Source: Spartobacteria bacterium UBA5019 (GTDB lineage Bacteria > Verrucomicrobiota > Verrucomicrobiia > Chthoniobacterales > Terrimicrobiaceae). Taken from it: a stretch of 8,892 nucleotides of DNA. Positions 1 to 7,553 of the stretch are shown piece after piece. The translations under genes were made by a program, and so were the position numbers. The notes under the pieces are model-generated. The model did not search any database. It worked only from the letters and a program-made list of their open reading frames with translations, and had not been told where the DNA came from. The first letter of the stretch is position 1; every line of letters begins with the position of its first letter. The DNA is taken from assembly GCA_002396485.1 (NCBI GenBank), contig DGXZ01000069.1, forward strand, positions 7,395 to 16,286. The letters run 5' to 3'.

Positions 1-29
1 AACTCCCCATCGTGCCTGAAAATCTATGA
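1..29 (+). CDS. C-terminal end of an upstream gene, probably a sensor histidine kinase (partial)
   Basis: The frame that starts at base 3 reads L-P-I-V-P-E-N-L and stops at TGA 27-29. This stop overlaps the ATG of the response regulator as ATGA, the usual sign of translational coupling. Histidine kinase ATPase domains often end with a strand of the form F-x-L-P shortly before the stop, and the tail LPIV fits that. FixJ-type regulators are commonly encoded right behind their kinase. Only eight codons are visible, so the kinase identity is an inference from position and this short tail; the overlap itself is seen directly. Confidence 0.45.
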
Positions 30-637
30 AACATTCTGAAACCGTTTTTCTCGTTGACGACGAACCCGCCCTCCTGAAAGCGCTTGGCCGACTCCTCAAG
101 GCCGAGGGATTTGCCGTGCAGGCTTTCGAGAGCGCCTTGAAGTTTTTGTCCGCACCCCACAATGAAGGAGCAGGTTGCGTCCTCCTTGATCAATCGATGC
201 CGACAATGTCCGGAATGGAATTACAACAGCGCCTCCTCCAAGAAGACTCGGCTCTCGCTGTTATATTTATCACAGGAAATGGAGATATCCCCATGAGCGT
301 GCGAGCCATCAAATCCGGCGCCGTGGATTTTTTAACCAAACCGGTGAAAGACAATGAACTCCTCGCCGTGATCCGAACAGCACTCGAAAAATCCCGCATC
401 ATGCTTTCAGCGAGGGCGGAGATTACGGTGTGGAAGCAGCGGCACGCCGAACTCAGCGCACGAGAGAAAGAAGTTTTATTGCATGTTGTAAAAGGACTTC
501 CAAATAAAAATATCGCCGCAACTCTCGGAGTCGTCGAACAAACAGTCAAAGTCCACCGCGGACGTGTCATGTCCAAAATGGGCGTGGATTCCCTGCCTCA
601 ACTCGTGCTCGTGGCGGAGCGCCTTAAACTAAAATAA
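26..637 (+). CDS. FixJ/NarL-type two-component response regulator (REC plus LuxR HTH)
   Basis: This is a cytoplasmic transcription regulator of 203 residues, a normal length for the FixJ family. Residues about 5-120 form a receiver domain: the acidic pair D11-D12, phospho-acceptor D55 in V-L-L-D-Q-S-M-P, switch T83 in F-I-T-G-N-G-D, and K105 in T-K-P are all in place. Residues about 140-200 form a LuxR-type helix-turn-helix, beginning L-S-A-R-E-K-E-V-L and containing the recognition segment E-Q-T-V-K-V-H-R. Phosphorylation of D55 by a partner kinase should control DNA binding. The ATG overlaps the stop of the gene before it, which supports this start and suggests that the kinase lies just outside the window. 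Targets are unknown; the adjacent outer-membrane gene is a possible one but nothing proves it. Confidence 0.93.
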   Translation: MKHSETVFLVDDEPALLKALGRLLKAEGFAVQAFESALKFLSAPHNEGAGCVLLDQSMPTMSGMELQQRLLQEDSALAVIFITGNGDIPMSVRAIKSGAVDFLTKPVKDNELLAVIRTALEKSRIMLSARAEITVWKQRHAELSAREKEVLLHVVKGLPNKNIAATLGVVEQTVKVHRGRVMSKMGVDSLPQLVLVAERLKLK

Positions 638-874
638 GACTATGAATCATAACTCATGCAGACTCGTAAAAACTGGAAAATTGAACTGCACAAACATGAG
701 GCTTTTACGTTTAACCAAAGTACAATCGACTTTCCGGTGAAAAAAAGGCAATGTGAGCTATCATAAAATTCAACAGTTAACCAAAAACAAAGACAGTTCT
801 CCCCCAAAATGATTTGTCTCACTTCAAAAATCAATTATGGACAGTGCGGCGATTGATTGTGAATAACTCTGCCA
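638..874. other. AT-rich intergenic region upstream of the beta-barrel gene
   Basis: No convincing gene lies in this 237-bp gap. It holds several small symmetric elements: a perfect dyad TATGAATCATA at 641-651, a direct repeat TTAACCAAA at 711-719 and 777-785, and an inverted repeat AATCAAT/ATTGATT at 829-835 and 852-858 just before the downstream start. A weak promoter-like pair is TTGTCT (814-819), a 16-bp spacer, then TATGGA (836-841). No terminator hairpin with a T-tract was found after the regulator gene. The region probably carries the promoter of the outer-membrane gene, but which element matters cannot be decided by eye. Confidence 0.4.
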
Positions 875-2428
875 ATGCGTAGCCTGATTCAGACATTGAG
901 ACGATCTCGTGCTCAATCGATGAAAGCTGGGATAGCTTCTTTCCTGCTTGTGCTGGCGCTTTTTACGCCTGATGAAACAGCCGCTCAAACGGTGCTGACC
1001 GTTCGCGAAGCCGAGTTTCGGTCGAGATGGGAAGGGCGCCAAGAAGACCGTGCTGTAACTCCGCAATATTTTCAACCAGACGGGGGGCTCGGGGAAGAAG
1101 GCGGTGAGCAGGTCGGCGAACCCTCTCCGGATGAAGAACCGCAGCAAGATGCTTTCTCTCAATCCATGGACAGCATGGCTGAAAACCTTCAGCGCAGGCT
1201 CCGCTTCGGTCCGCTGGATTTTCAACTCGGGCTTGTCAACGGCTGGGAGTATTCCTCACAGAATTCCGTGGGGGGTGACACGGATTTCAACGACAGCAAC
1301 AGCTTCTTTGCCGCCCCCACAGTGGCGATAGTTTACGAGCGGGAAGTGGGCGTCTGGAATGTTTCTGCGAAATACTCGACTGGCTACAGATACTACTTCA
1401 ACCAAGACTACACCGCTGCCGGAACGGGAGCACAACGCAACCCGCTTGCGATGACCGGCGGGATTGATATCGGATACAACACAAGCCGTCTCTCAGTGAA
1501 TCTGAACGCGAGCGCTTCGTCGGGAACAGGCTATGATTCGGTTGCCGGAGCGAACAACTGGCAATCTACAGCATCCGCAGGACTCTCGGTGCGCTACATC
1601 ATCAGCGAGGAATTCAGTGTCGGCGGAGCCGTCTCAGGCACTTACTCATATACGGCGGATGCCCAAGTCGCCGCAGGGGAAACCCCTCAACCCAACAGCA
1701 ACAGTCTCTCGGCAGCAGCAAGCTTGTTTGCGGACTATCTTGTGACGCCAAAAACCAATATTCGAATGATTCTGAGTGCGGGTCAGGACTTGCAGGATTT
1801 CAGCGGCGGCGCATCGGAGGGAAGGCGCTTCTTCGATGCCATGCTCATGCTGACCTATCAACTCGCCCCCAAGCTCTCGCTCGACGCCGGTGGCGGTTTG
1901 GGCTATGTGCTCGACCAGAATATACCCGACCCAGAATACACTGGAGTGAGACCTGTTTACACCGCTGGGATCAATTACACACCAACCGAGAAGACCTACT
2001 TCAAAGCCAAATTTGGAATGCAGGGAGCGGATATCCGACCAAACTTCAGCTTAGTTGCTGGCTGGGATATGAGAGAAAAAACTAGACTCTCGCTCTCGGT
2101 TTACCAGAACCAGGGCTTCTCAACCCTCTCACCCGACCAGTATAACCTCACTCGCGGCGTTCTCGGCACTGTGGCGCAGCAGTTATTTAAAGGAATCAAT
2201 ATCTCTCTATCCGCTGGCTACGAGCAGTCCGAATACGTATCGCTCACCAGCGAAAAACTACCCAATGCGGTGGAAGGCCCAGCAGCCTACTGGCTTGCCA
2301 ACGCCTCTCTCTACTGGCGCATTCGCGAGTGGCTTGCTTGGCAGAACACCTTCCAAGTTTCCACCGGCCAAGCAAACAACGAAGAGCTTCAAACCCGCTT
2401 CGACACGAGCTTCAATTTCAATTTCTAA
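875..2428 (+). CDS. outer-membrane beta-barrel protein, function unknown
   Basis: The 517-residue product begins with a signal peptide: an arginine-rich N-region, a hydrophobic core around residues 19-30 (I-A-S-F-L-L-V-L-A-L-F), and a likely cut near A37. An acidic, proline- and glycine-containing linker follows at about 65-95 and is probably disordered or periplasmic. From about residue 112 to the end the sequence alternates polar and hydrophobic or aromatic residues in repeated strands separated by Gly/Asn/Asp-rich turns, and it closes with N-F-N-F. A terminal aromatic residue is typical of outer-membrane barrels inserted by the BAM machinery. The length would allow roughly 16-20 strands. 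M16 (base 920) is an alternative start that gives a more standard signal peptide; neither start has a clear ribosome binding site. No specific transport or enzyme family was recognised. Confidence 0.8.
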   Translation: MRSLIQTLRRSRAQSMKAGIASFLLVLALFTPDETAAQTVLTVREAEFRSRWEGRQEDRAVTPQYFQPDGGLGEEGGEQVGEPSPDEEPQQDAFSQSMDSMAENLQRRLRFGPLDFQLGLVNGWEYSSQNSVGGDTDFNDSNSFFAAPTVAIVYEREVGVWNVSAKYSTGYRYYFNQDYTAAGTGAQRNPLAMTGGIDIGYNTSRLSVNLNASASSGTGYDSVAGANNWQSTASAGLSVRYIISEEFSVGGAVSGTYSYTADAQVAAGETPQPNSNSLSAAASLFADYLVTPKTNIRMILSAGQDLQDFSGGASEGRRFFDAMLMLTYQLAPKLSLDAGGGLGYVLDQNIPDPEYTGVRPVYTAGINYTPTEKTYFKAKFGMQGADIRPNFSLVAGWDMREKTRLSLSVYQNQGFSTLSPDQYNLTRGVLGTVAQQLFKGINISLSAGYEQSEYVSLTSEKLPNAVEGPAAYWLANASLYWRIREWLAWQNTFQVSTGQANNEELQTRFDTSFNFNF

Positions 2429-3183
2429 ATTGGCTCAAGTGGCCCACCCACCCGCTTGATATGGGCTAGATATTCCACATTGCCATCATGTCCGGTTATA
2501 GGCGACGCAATGTATCCAAGCCAATGTTGACCGGATTGCTCCACAAATTTTCGAATTTTTTCGACGCAAGCCAGTCGCACGGAATCGTCCCGAATCACTC
2601 CCCCAGGAGGCAGCGAACCTTTGGGAGCCTCGAACTGGGGCTTGATGAGAAAAACGGCATCTGAGCCTGCAGGAAGAACCCTGAAAACCGCAGGCAGAAT
2701 GGCCGAGAGGGAAATAAAACTCACATCCCCCACCGCAAGCACGGGAGGCGGCGAGAGGTCGCGGGACTCGAGAAAACGGGCATTCAAGCCTTCGCGGCAT
2801 AGGACACGCGGGTCCGCCCGCAGGCGCCAATGGAGTTGCGAGTGTCCGACATCCACCGCATGGACCAGGCTGGCTCCCCTCTGAAGCAGGCAGTCGGTGA
2901 ACCCACCAGTGGAGGCGCCGATATCAACACAGACGAGCCCGGAAGGATCGATAGGGAAGTGATCCAATGCCGCCTCAAGCTTGAATCCCCCGCGGCCTAC
3001 GTACTTTTCCCGTGCGGCGAGACTAATGTCCGCATCGCGCGTAACAGGGGTTCCTGGCTTTGAGACAGGTTGACCTTTGATGTAAACCTGCCCTGCCATG
3101 ACTGCTCTGGCGGCCTGGTCGGCGTTTGGAAAAAAACCACGCTCAACGAGTGACGCATCGAGCCTTGTTTTGCCGACTGCCAT
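2425..3183 (-). CDS. tlyA: TlyA-family rRNA (cytidine-2'-O)-methyltransferase
   Basis: The 252-residue protein has an N-terminal S4 RNA-binding domain (about 5-60, starting T-R-L-D-A-S-L-V) joined by a short linker to an FtsJ/RrmJ-type Rossmann methyltransferase. The SAM-binding motif is D-I-G-A-S-T-G-G-F-T-D at 87-97. The K-D-K-E catalytic tetrad is visible as K68, D153, K181 and E237, one residue offset from the tetrad described for Mycobacterium TlyA. TlyA enzymes methylate the 2'-OH of C1920 in 23S rRNA and, in type II forms, also C1409 in 16S rRNA, and affect capreomycin sensitivity. The protein stops 15 residues after E237 and so lacks the longer C-terminal tail of the mycobacterial enzyme, suggesting a type I-like, 23S-directed enzyme (inference). 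It starts 9 nt after the preceding gene, and its stop interlocks with the convergent barrel gene. Confidence 0.92.
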   Translation of the reverse strand: MAVGKTRLDASLVERGFFPNADQAARAVMAGQVYIKGQPVSKPGTPVTRDADISLAAREKYVGRGGFKLEAALDHFPIDPSGLVCVDIGASTGGFTDCLLQRGASLVHAVDVGHSQLHWRLRADPRVLCREGLNARFLESRDLSPPPVLAVGDVSFISLSAILPAVFRVLPAGSDAVFLIKPQFEAPKGSLPPGGVIRDDSVRLACVEKIRKFVEQSGQHWLGYIASPITGHDGNVEYLAHIKRVGGPLEPI

Positions 3184-3192
3184 AGTGAGGCG

Positions 3193-3720
3193 TCAGGGTT
3201 TCTTCGGAAATGCGTCGTTGGAGATCACAGTGCCATCGGTCGCGAGAAGCTTCAACTCGCCGAAGTATATTCCATTTGGCCCGTAGCACCAGATAGACCA
3301 AATCGGAACAGCCGAAGTGCCTTGCTGATTGAGAACAAAGCTCACTGTGCCGATCTGCTTGCCATTCGCTCCAGCATATTGCTGGGCAATATCAAAAATC
3401 TCGCGTGAATCGAGCTGGACCTTGGAGAGGTCCAAGGGTTTGGCGGAAGAAAAAATCTCGCGAAGTCCAAGGGCTGGCTTGTCAGAAATAATCTGACCGG
3501 ATGCGACCTGAATGCTGCGCATGCCTTTGCCATCACGGCCGGATTGAGCGGAGATATACCAAGTATCGGGATCCGGGGCTGCGTTGTCGGCGGAGAGTTT
3601 GAGAACGTCATTCCGATACTGTTCAGGAAGAGCTTCCAAACAGGCCAGCGCTCCCTTCGAGTCCGTAGCTTGAAGGGCCGAAGATGCGAAGAGAAGCGCA
3701 AATGCTAGCGGTTTCAGCAT
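3193..3720 (-). CDS. small secreted protein with two PepSY-like repeats
   Basis: The product of about 175 residues starts with a clear signal peptide (M-L-K-P-L-A-F-A-L-L-F-A-S-S-A-L-Q-A) and should be periplasmic or surface-exposed; there is no lipobox cysteine. I chose the ATG at 3720; a TTG at 3729 would add three residues and leave only 6 nt after the preceding gene. The mature protein seems to hold two related units. Each has a helical stretch followed by a strand pair that begins with W-x-I and ends in a G-x-x-I-S turn: W-Y-I-S...G-Q-I-I-S in the first half and W-S-I-W...G-T-V-I-S in the second. This resembles the layout of PepSY-like domains, but that is an inference. Two cysteines (C27 and C145 from the ATG) could form a disulfide. 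No function is assigned. It sits tightly between the CNB-fold gene and tlyA. Confidence 0.75.
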   Translation of the reverse strand: MLKPLAFALLFASSALQATDSKGALACLEALPEQYRNDVLKLSADNAAPDPDTWYISAQSGRDGKGMRSIQVASGQIISDKPALGLREIFSSAKPLDLSKVQLDSREIFDIAQQYAGANGKQIGTVSFVLNQQGTSAVPIWSIWCYGPNGIYFGELKLLATDGTVISNDAFPKKP

Positions 3721-3735
3721 GGGACGCAAAAAGAA

Positions 3736-4209
3736 TCAATCTATCAGAGGCTCGCGCAGCTTGGTGAACTCTGTCTGCTCAGCCAGTTTGTGTGTCACCT
3801 CGCGAATGCGCCGGCTCAAGGTGGTGGAGAGACCGATCAGCAGGAGAATACCGGCCGAGGGATGATTGTTGATGAATTCCTCCAGATTGTCACGCGTGAT
3901 GACCCAATACTGGCACTCCTCGACGGCCACGACAGAGCACACGGCATCGAAGGGATCGAAGAGATCCACCTCGCCCATCCACTCCCCCCTAAGCAATTGC
4001 CCGAGGAGCACATCGTTACCTTGGTCGCTGCGGCGGGCATGGAGCACGCCATTGGTGATCAGGAAGAGCTTTCCGTGGGATTTGCCCTGTTCGATAACCA
4101 CCGTTCCCGGGGTTGCTGTTTCAAACGTGCCATAAGTGGCGAGGGCTTTGACATCCTCCGAATCGAGGTTGGCCACAATGCCGACAGATGGAAGTTCTGG
4201 TGTGCTCAT
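3736..4209 (-). CDS. stand-alone cyclic nucleotide-binding-fold (CRP-like) protein without DNA-binding domain
   Basis: The 157-residue protein covers a single CRP/FNR-type effector domain (about 18-140). Visible family features are the P-G-x-V-V-I-E-Q-G strand turn at 34-42, L-F-L-I-x-x-G at 48-54, and the phosphate-cassette start G-E at 79-80 followed by D-L-F. The C-terminal part (about 120-145) is the long helix that normally dimerises CRP. No helix-turn-helix follows, so it is not a classic transcription factor. The arginine that contacts the cyclic phosphate in E. coli CRP (R82) aligns with V90 here, so ordinary cAMP binding is doubtful. It may bind another ligand or act through protein contact. 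It begins 55 nt after nrdA and its stop is followed closely by the secreted-protein gene, consistent with one transcript. Confidence 0.85.
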   Translation of the reverse strand: MSTPELPSVGIVANLDSEDVKALATYGTFETATPGTVVIEQGKSHGKLFLITNGVLHARRSDQGNDVLLGQLLRGEWMGEVDLFDPFDAVCSVVAVEECQYWVITRDNLEEFINNHPSAGILLLIGLSTTLSRRIREVTHKLAEQTEFTKLREPLID

Positions 4210-4236
4210 TGATATGGAATTTGTTTCTTCGGGTTT

Positions 4237-4253
4237 GCTTTGGTTATCAAAGC
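4237..4253. other. small hairpin between nrdA and the CNB-fold gene
   Basis: GCTTTG (4237-4242) and CAAAGC (4248-4253) can pair perfectly around the 5-nt loop GTTAT. It lies in the 55-nt gap after nrdA. Neither strand shows a T-tract behind it, so it is not a standard intrinsic terminator. It might mark an mRNA processing or attenuation point, or be chance. Confidence 0.25.
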
Positions 4254-4264
4254 GGGCCAGCCAC

Positions 4265-7200
4265 TTATTGACAGGCCTCGCATTCCTCTCCGTTGCGCAT
4301 GGCTTCGATGGAGCAGGCTAACTTTTGCTCGGCTGTGTATTCGGGCTTGGGCCCCGCAACAACTCCGCGGAGTTCTTTTTTCACATTGGTGGTTGGGCCT
4401 TCAATACTGGAGGCGCCGAGGGTGCGCAAGTAATAGGTGGTCTTCAACCCGGTATGCCAGGCGCGGCGATACATGTGACTGGCGATCTTCATATCAGGCT
4501 CGCCGATGAAGAGGTTGACCGACTGGGACTGGTCGATCCACTTCTGGCGTCGCGCGGCAGCTTCAATGATGAAGTCGAACGGAATCGAGAAGACCGTGCG
4601 ATGCTTCTCGCGGATCGCAACCGGTATGTCCTCGATGTTGCCGAGTTCGCCCTCGAAGTATTTGATCTGTTCAAGCATGCGGGTGTCCCATTTGCCTATC
4701 TTCTTGAGATCGCGGACCAACTCGGTGCTGAGGATGGTGAACTTGCCTCCGAGATTTTCCTTGGCATAGAGATTCTTGTAGTTCGGCTCGATGCAAGGGG
4801 TTGTACCCATGATATTCGAGATCGTGGCAGTGGGCGCGATGGCAATGACATTGGAATTGCGCATGCCCTGCTTTTTAATCTTGTCCCGAACGGGCGACCA
4901 ATCCATGCGACCGCCACGCGGGACGTCGATTTTAACGCCGCGCTCGCGCTCAAGGAGGTCGATGGTGTCCTGTGGCAGAAGACCACGATCCCACTTCGAT
5001 CCGCGATAGCTGCTGTAAGGCCCTCGCTCGGCAGCAAGGTCGCTGGATGCAGCGTAGGCATGGTAGGCAATGGCCTCCATGAACTCGTCGTTGAAATCAA
5101 CAGCCTCCGCACTGGCAAAACTGACGTTGCGTTTAAACAACGCATCTTGAAGGCCCATCACTCCAAGACCAATCGGACGATGGCGCACATTCGAGCGCTT
5201 GGCGGCCTCCGTAGGATAGAAATTGATGTCGATGACATTGTCGAGGGCGCGAATGGCGACATGAATCGTTTCGCGTAGCATTTCCTGGTCGAGCGAACCG
5301 TCGGCTTTGATGTGGGTATCAAGAACAACCGACCCGAGGTTGCAGACCGCCGTCTCATCCTCACTGGTATTAAGGGTGATCTCTGTGCAGAGGTTTGAGG
5401 AGTGGATGACTCCTATATGGTCCTGCGGGCTGCGGAGGTTGCAGGGGTCTTTGAATGTGATCCATGGATGCCCTGTCTCAAGAAGCATTTTGAGCATCTG
5501 CTTCCAGAGATCGATGGCAGGCACTTCCTTGGCGGTGATTTTGCCTTGGCGGGCGAGCTCCTCGTAGTGGTGGTAACGCTCCTCGAACTTGCGCCCATAG
5601 GCATCGTGAAGATCGGGAACTTCATTGGTGCGGAAGAGTGTCCAGTTCTCGCGGGACTCCATGCGCTTCATGAAAAGATCGGGAACCCAGTTGGCGGTGT
5701 TGAGATCGTGCGTGCGCCGGCGGTCATCGCCTGTGTTGCGGCGGAGTTGCAGGAAGTCCTCCACGTCATTATGCCAAGTCTCGAGATAAGCGCAGCCTGA
5801 ACCACGGCGCTTTCCGCCTTGGTTCACGGCCACAAGCTGATCGTTATGAAGTTTGAGGAAGGGAATGACGCCCTGGCTCTCACCGTTTGTGCCCTTGATG
5901 TAGCTACCAGTGCCGCGAACCGCTGTCCATGAGCCTCCGAGGCCGCCGGCCCACTTTGAAAGGTAGGCATTTTCCGCGATGCCGCGCTGCATGATCGACT
6001 CGATCGAGTCGTCCACTTTGTAGAGGTAGCAACTGGAAAGTTGGCTGTGCAGTGTGCCAGAGTTGAAGAGTGTGGGCGTGCTGGAGCAGAAGCGGCGACT
6101 CTTATAAAGATTGTAGAGACGGATAACCCAATCCTCGCGCTTTGCAGGCTCCTCAATGAAGAGTCCCATGGCGACACGCATCCAGAAAAACTGCGGTGTT
6201 TCCAAGCGCCGCAGTGTTTTTTTGGTTTTGTCGATAATGAGGTAGCGATCGTAGAGGGTCTGGATTCCCAAAAAGTCGAAGTCCATATCAGCCGTGGGGT
6301 CGATGGCATCGGAAAGAACATCAAGATCGTATCCGAGAAGCTTCGGCGTCAGGCGCTCTATCCCAACAGCTGTGCGGAGATAGCTCTTGAAGGCCTTGCG
6401 ATGGGCATCACGGAGTCCTTCGATGCCGTCACGCTGGATCTTCCAATCGAGGACTTCTTCGTAAATGTAGGAGAGCATGATGCGCGCCGCGAACTTGGCG
6501 AAGTCGGCATCGCGCTCTATGAGCGTGCGGGCATTCAAGATGACCGTGTTTTTCAGGATGTCCTCGGTCACCTCGGTGGCAAGGGATCGGCGAAGTTCGC
6601 GCTCGATCTGAAGGGCGTCGAGATTCAACTCAAGGCCGATCGTCGCAAACTGAATGCGCTTCCGCAACTCGGAGCCATCCCAAAGAACACTCTGGCCGTC
6701 GCGTTGAACGACCATGATGAGCGATTCCTGGATATCGTTGGTCTCCGCCTCTGCTTCCGTCTTGACGATATCCTCGCGGTGACTGGCGCGCTGGGCACGG
6801 TAAAGGATGTAGCTCTCGGCGACTTTGTAGTAGCCTTGACGCATGAGTTCCTCCTGCACGAGGTCCTGCACATCCTCGATGTGGACAAATGCGGAATCGC
6901 GAGCGCGGACGCGCTCGCTCACTCCCCGGGAAATCGATGCGGCAGCCTCGGCGTTTTCCTTCATGGAGAGGAACGCACGGCGGCAGGCGGCTTCGATTTT
7001 GGACTCCATCCAAGGAACAACAGCCCCGTTGCGACGGATCAGACGAACATTCATCGGCTCGGCCTCCAGAGCGAGTGTGGATGTACTACCGGAGCGGATC
7101 GAGCGTTTGAAAACCAGACTCTTTGCGACATCGTGCGCATCGTTTTCGATGAGGGCTTTTTCGATGAGGAGGGATAGATCATGCTCGGAGAGGCGGAGTG

Positions 7201-7525
7201 AACCGCCTTTCTGGGCCTGCTCGGCGAGGCTCAAGGCCACAGAGTGGGCCACATTCGCAACGAAGCCGCGATTTTGCTCGTTGAAAATGTTTTTCTCCTC
7301 GCGCGAAAGAAGCAGGTCGGTGAGCGCCTCGCCGATTTCGTCTGCGACGTCGGAGAGGCTGAACGACTGCTCGTCGCCGTTGGTGCGCGTCACCGTGATT
7401 CCAGTGAGCGAGTGGGCTGGTGTGGCAATGGATTCGCGCCAGGAGAAGTCGGGCTTCTGGTCGCGCGGCATGGTGACGAGGCGCTTCAGCGCGATGTCTT
7501 CGTCGAGTGAGAGGTGTCGAGGCAT
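4265..7525 (-). CDS. nrdA: class I ribonucleotide reductase large subunit (R1) with three ATP-cones, chlamydial type
   Basis: The 1086-residue catalytic subunit reduces ribonucleoside diphosphates to deoxyribonucleotides with the NrdB radical. About 390 N-terminal residues hold three ATP-cone units (roughly 43-145, 159-250 and 268-365), against one in E. coli NrdA; Chlamydia R1 also has three. The ten-stranded barrel follows with every key residue visible: redox pair C499 (S-S-C-Y) and C728 (A-V-C-N-L), active-site N711-C713-E715 (N-L-C-T-E), and radical-path Y1031-Y1032 (T-T-Y-Y-L). The swinging tail C-E-A-C-Q supplies C1082 and C1085 for thioredoxin or glutaredoxin. Blocks such as E-T-P-Q-F-F-W-M-R-V-A-M-G-L and S-K-W-A-G-G are of the chlamydial type. 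It starts 28 nt after nrdB, without a strong ribosome binding site, so coupling to nrdB translation is plausible. Large plus-strand open frames inside it are shadows. Confidence 0.97.
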   Translation of the reverse strand: MPRHLSLDEDIALKRLVTMPRDQKPDFSWRESIATPAHSLTGITVTRTNGDEQSFSLSDVADEIGEALTDLLLSREEKNIFNEQNRGFVANVAHSVALSLAEQAQKGGSLRLSEHDLSLLIEKALIENDAHDVAKSLVFKRSIRSGSTSTLALEAEPMNVRLIRRNGAVVPWMESKIEAACRRAFLSMKENAEAAASISRGVSERVRARDSAFVHIEDVQDLVQEELMRQGYYKVAESYILYRAQRASHREDIVKTEAEAETNDIQESLIMVVQRDGQSVLWDGSELRKRIQFATIGLELNLDALQIERELRRSLATEVTEDILKNTVILNARTLIERDADFAKFAARIMLSYIYEEVLDWKIQRDGIEGLRDAHRKAFKSYLRTAVGIERLTPKLLGYDLDVLSDAIDPTADMDFDFLGIQTLYDRYLIIDKTKKTLRRLETPQFFWMRVAMGLFIEEPAKREDWVIRLYNLYKSRRFCSSTPTLFNSGTLHSQLSSCYLYKVDDSIESIMQRGIAENAYLSKWAGGLGGSWTAVRGTGSYIKGTNGESQGVIPFLKLHNDQLVAVNQGGKRRGSGCAYLETWHNDVEDFLQLRRNTGDDRRRTHDLNTANWVPDLFMKRMESRENWTLFRTNEVPDLHDAYGRKFEERYHHYEELARQGKITAKEVPAIDLWKQMLKMLLETGHPWITFKDPCNLRSPQDHIGVIHSSNLCTEITLNTSEDETAVCNLGSVVLDTHIKADGSLDQEMLRETIHVAIRALDNVIDINFYPTEAAKRSNVRHRPIGLGVMGLQDALFKRNVSFASAEAVDFNDEFMEAIAYHAYAASSDLAAERGPYSSYRGSKWDRGLLPQDTIDLLERERGVKIDVPRGGRMDWSPVRDKIKKQGMRNSNVIAIAPTATISNIMGTTPCIEPNYKNLYAKENLGGKFTILSTELVRDLKKIGKWDTRMLEQIKYFEGELGNIEDIPVAIREKHRTVFSIPFDFIIEAAARRQKWIDQSQSVNLFIGEPDMKIASHMYRRAWHTGLKTTYYLRTLGASSIEGPTTNVKKELRGVVAGPKPEYTAEQKLACSIEAMRNGEECEACQ

Positions 7526-7553
7526 TTGTCTTTTAGGAATAGTGGAATTTTTT

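Noticed and set aside
2435..2466. Two interleaved 5-bp stems (TCAAG/CTTGA and GCCCA/TGGGC) that could form a pseudoknot after the barrel gene stop
   Set aside because: The stems are short, the connecting loops of two bases are tight, the sequence is constrained by tlyA coding, and no T-tract follows; chance is the simpler explanation.
4325..5278. Plus-strand open frame of 317 codons opposite the 3' half of nrdA
   Set aside because: It is a shadow of the catalytic domain in the antisense frame; nothing independent supports it.
6041..7177. Plus-strand open frame of 378 codons opposite nrdA
   Set aside because: It is antisense to the well-conserved ATP-cone and catalytic region of nrdA and its composition is that of a reverse-complement shadow; no domain is recognisable.
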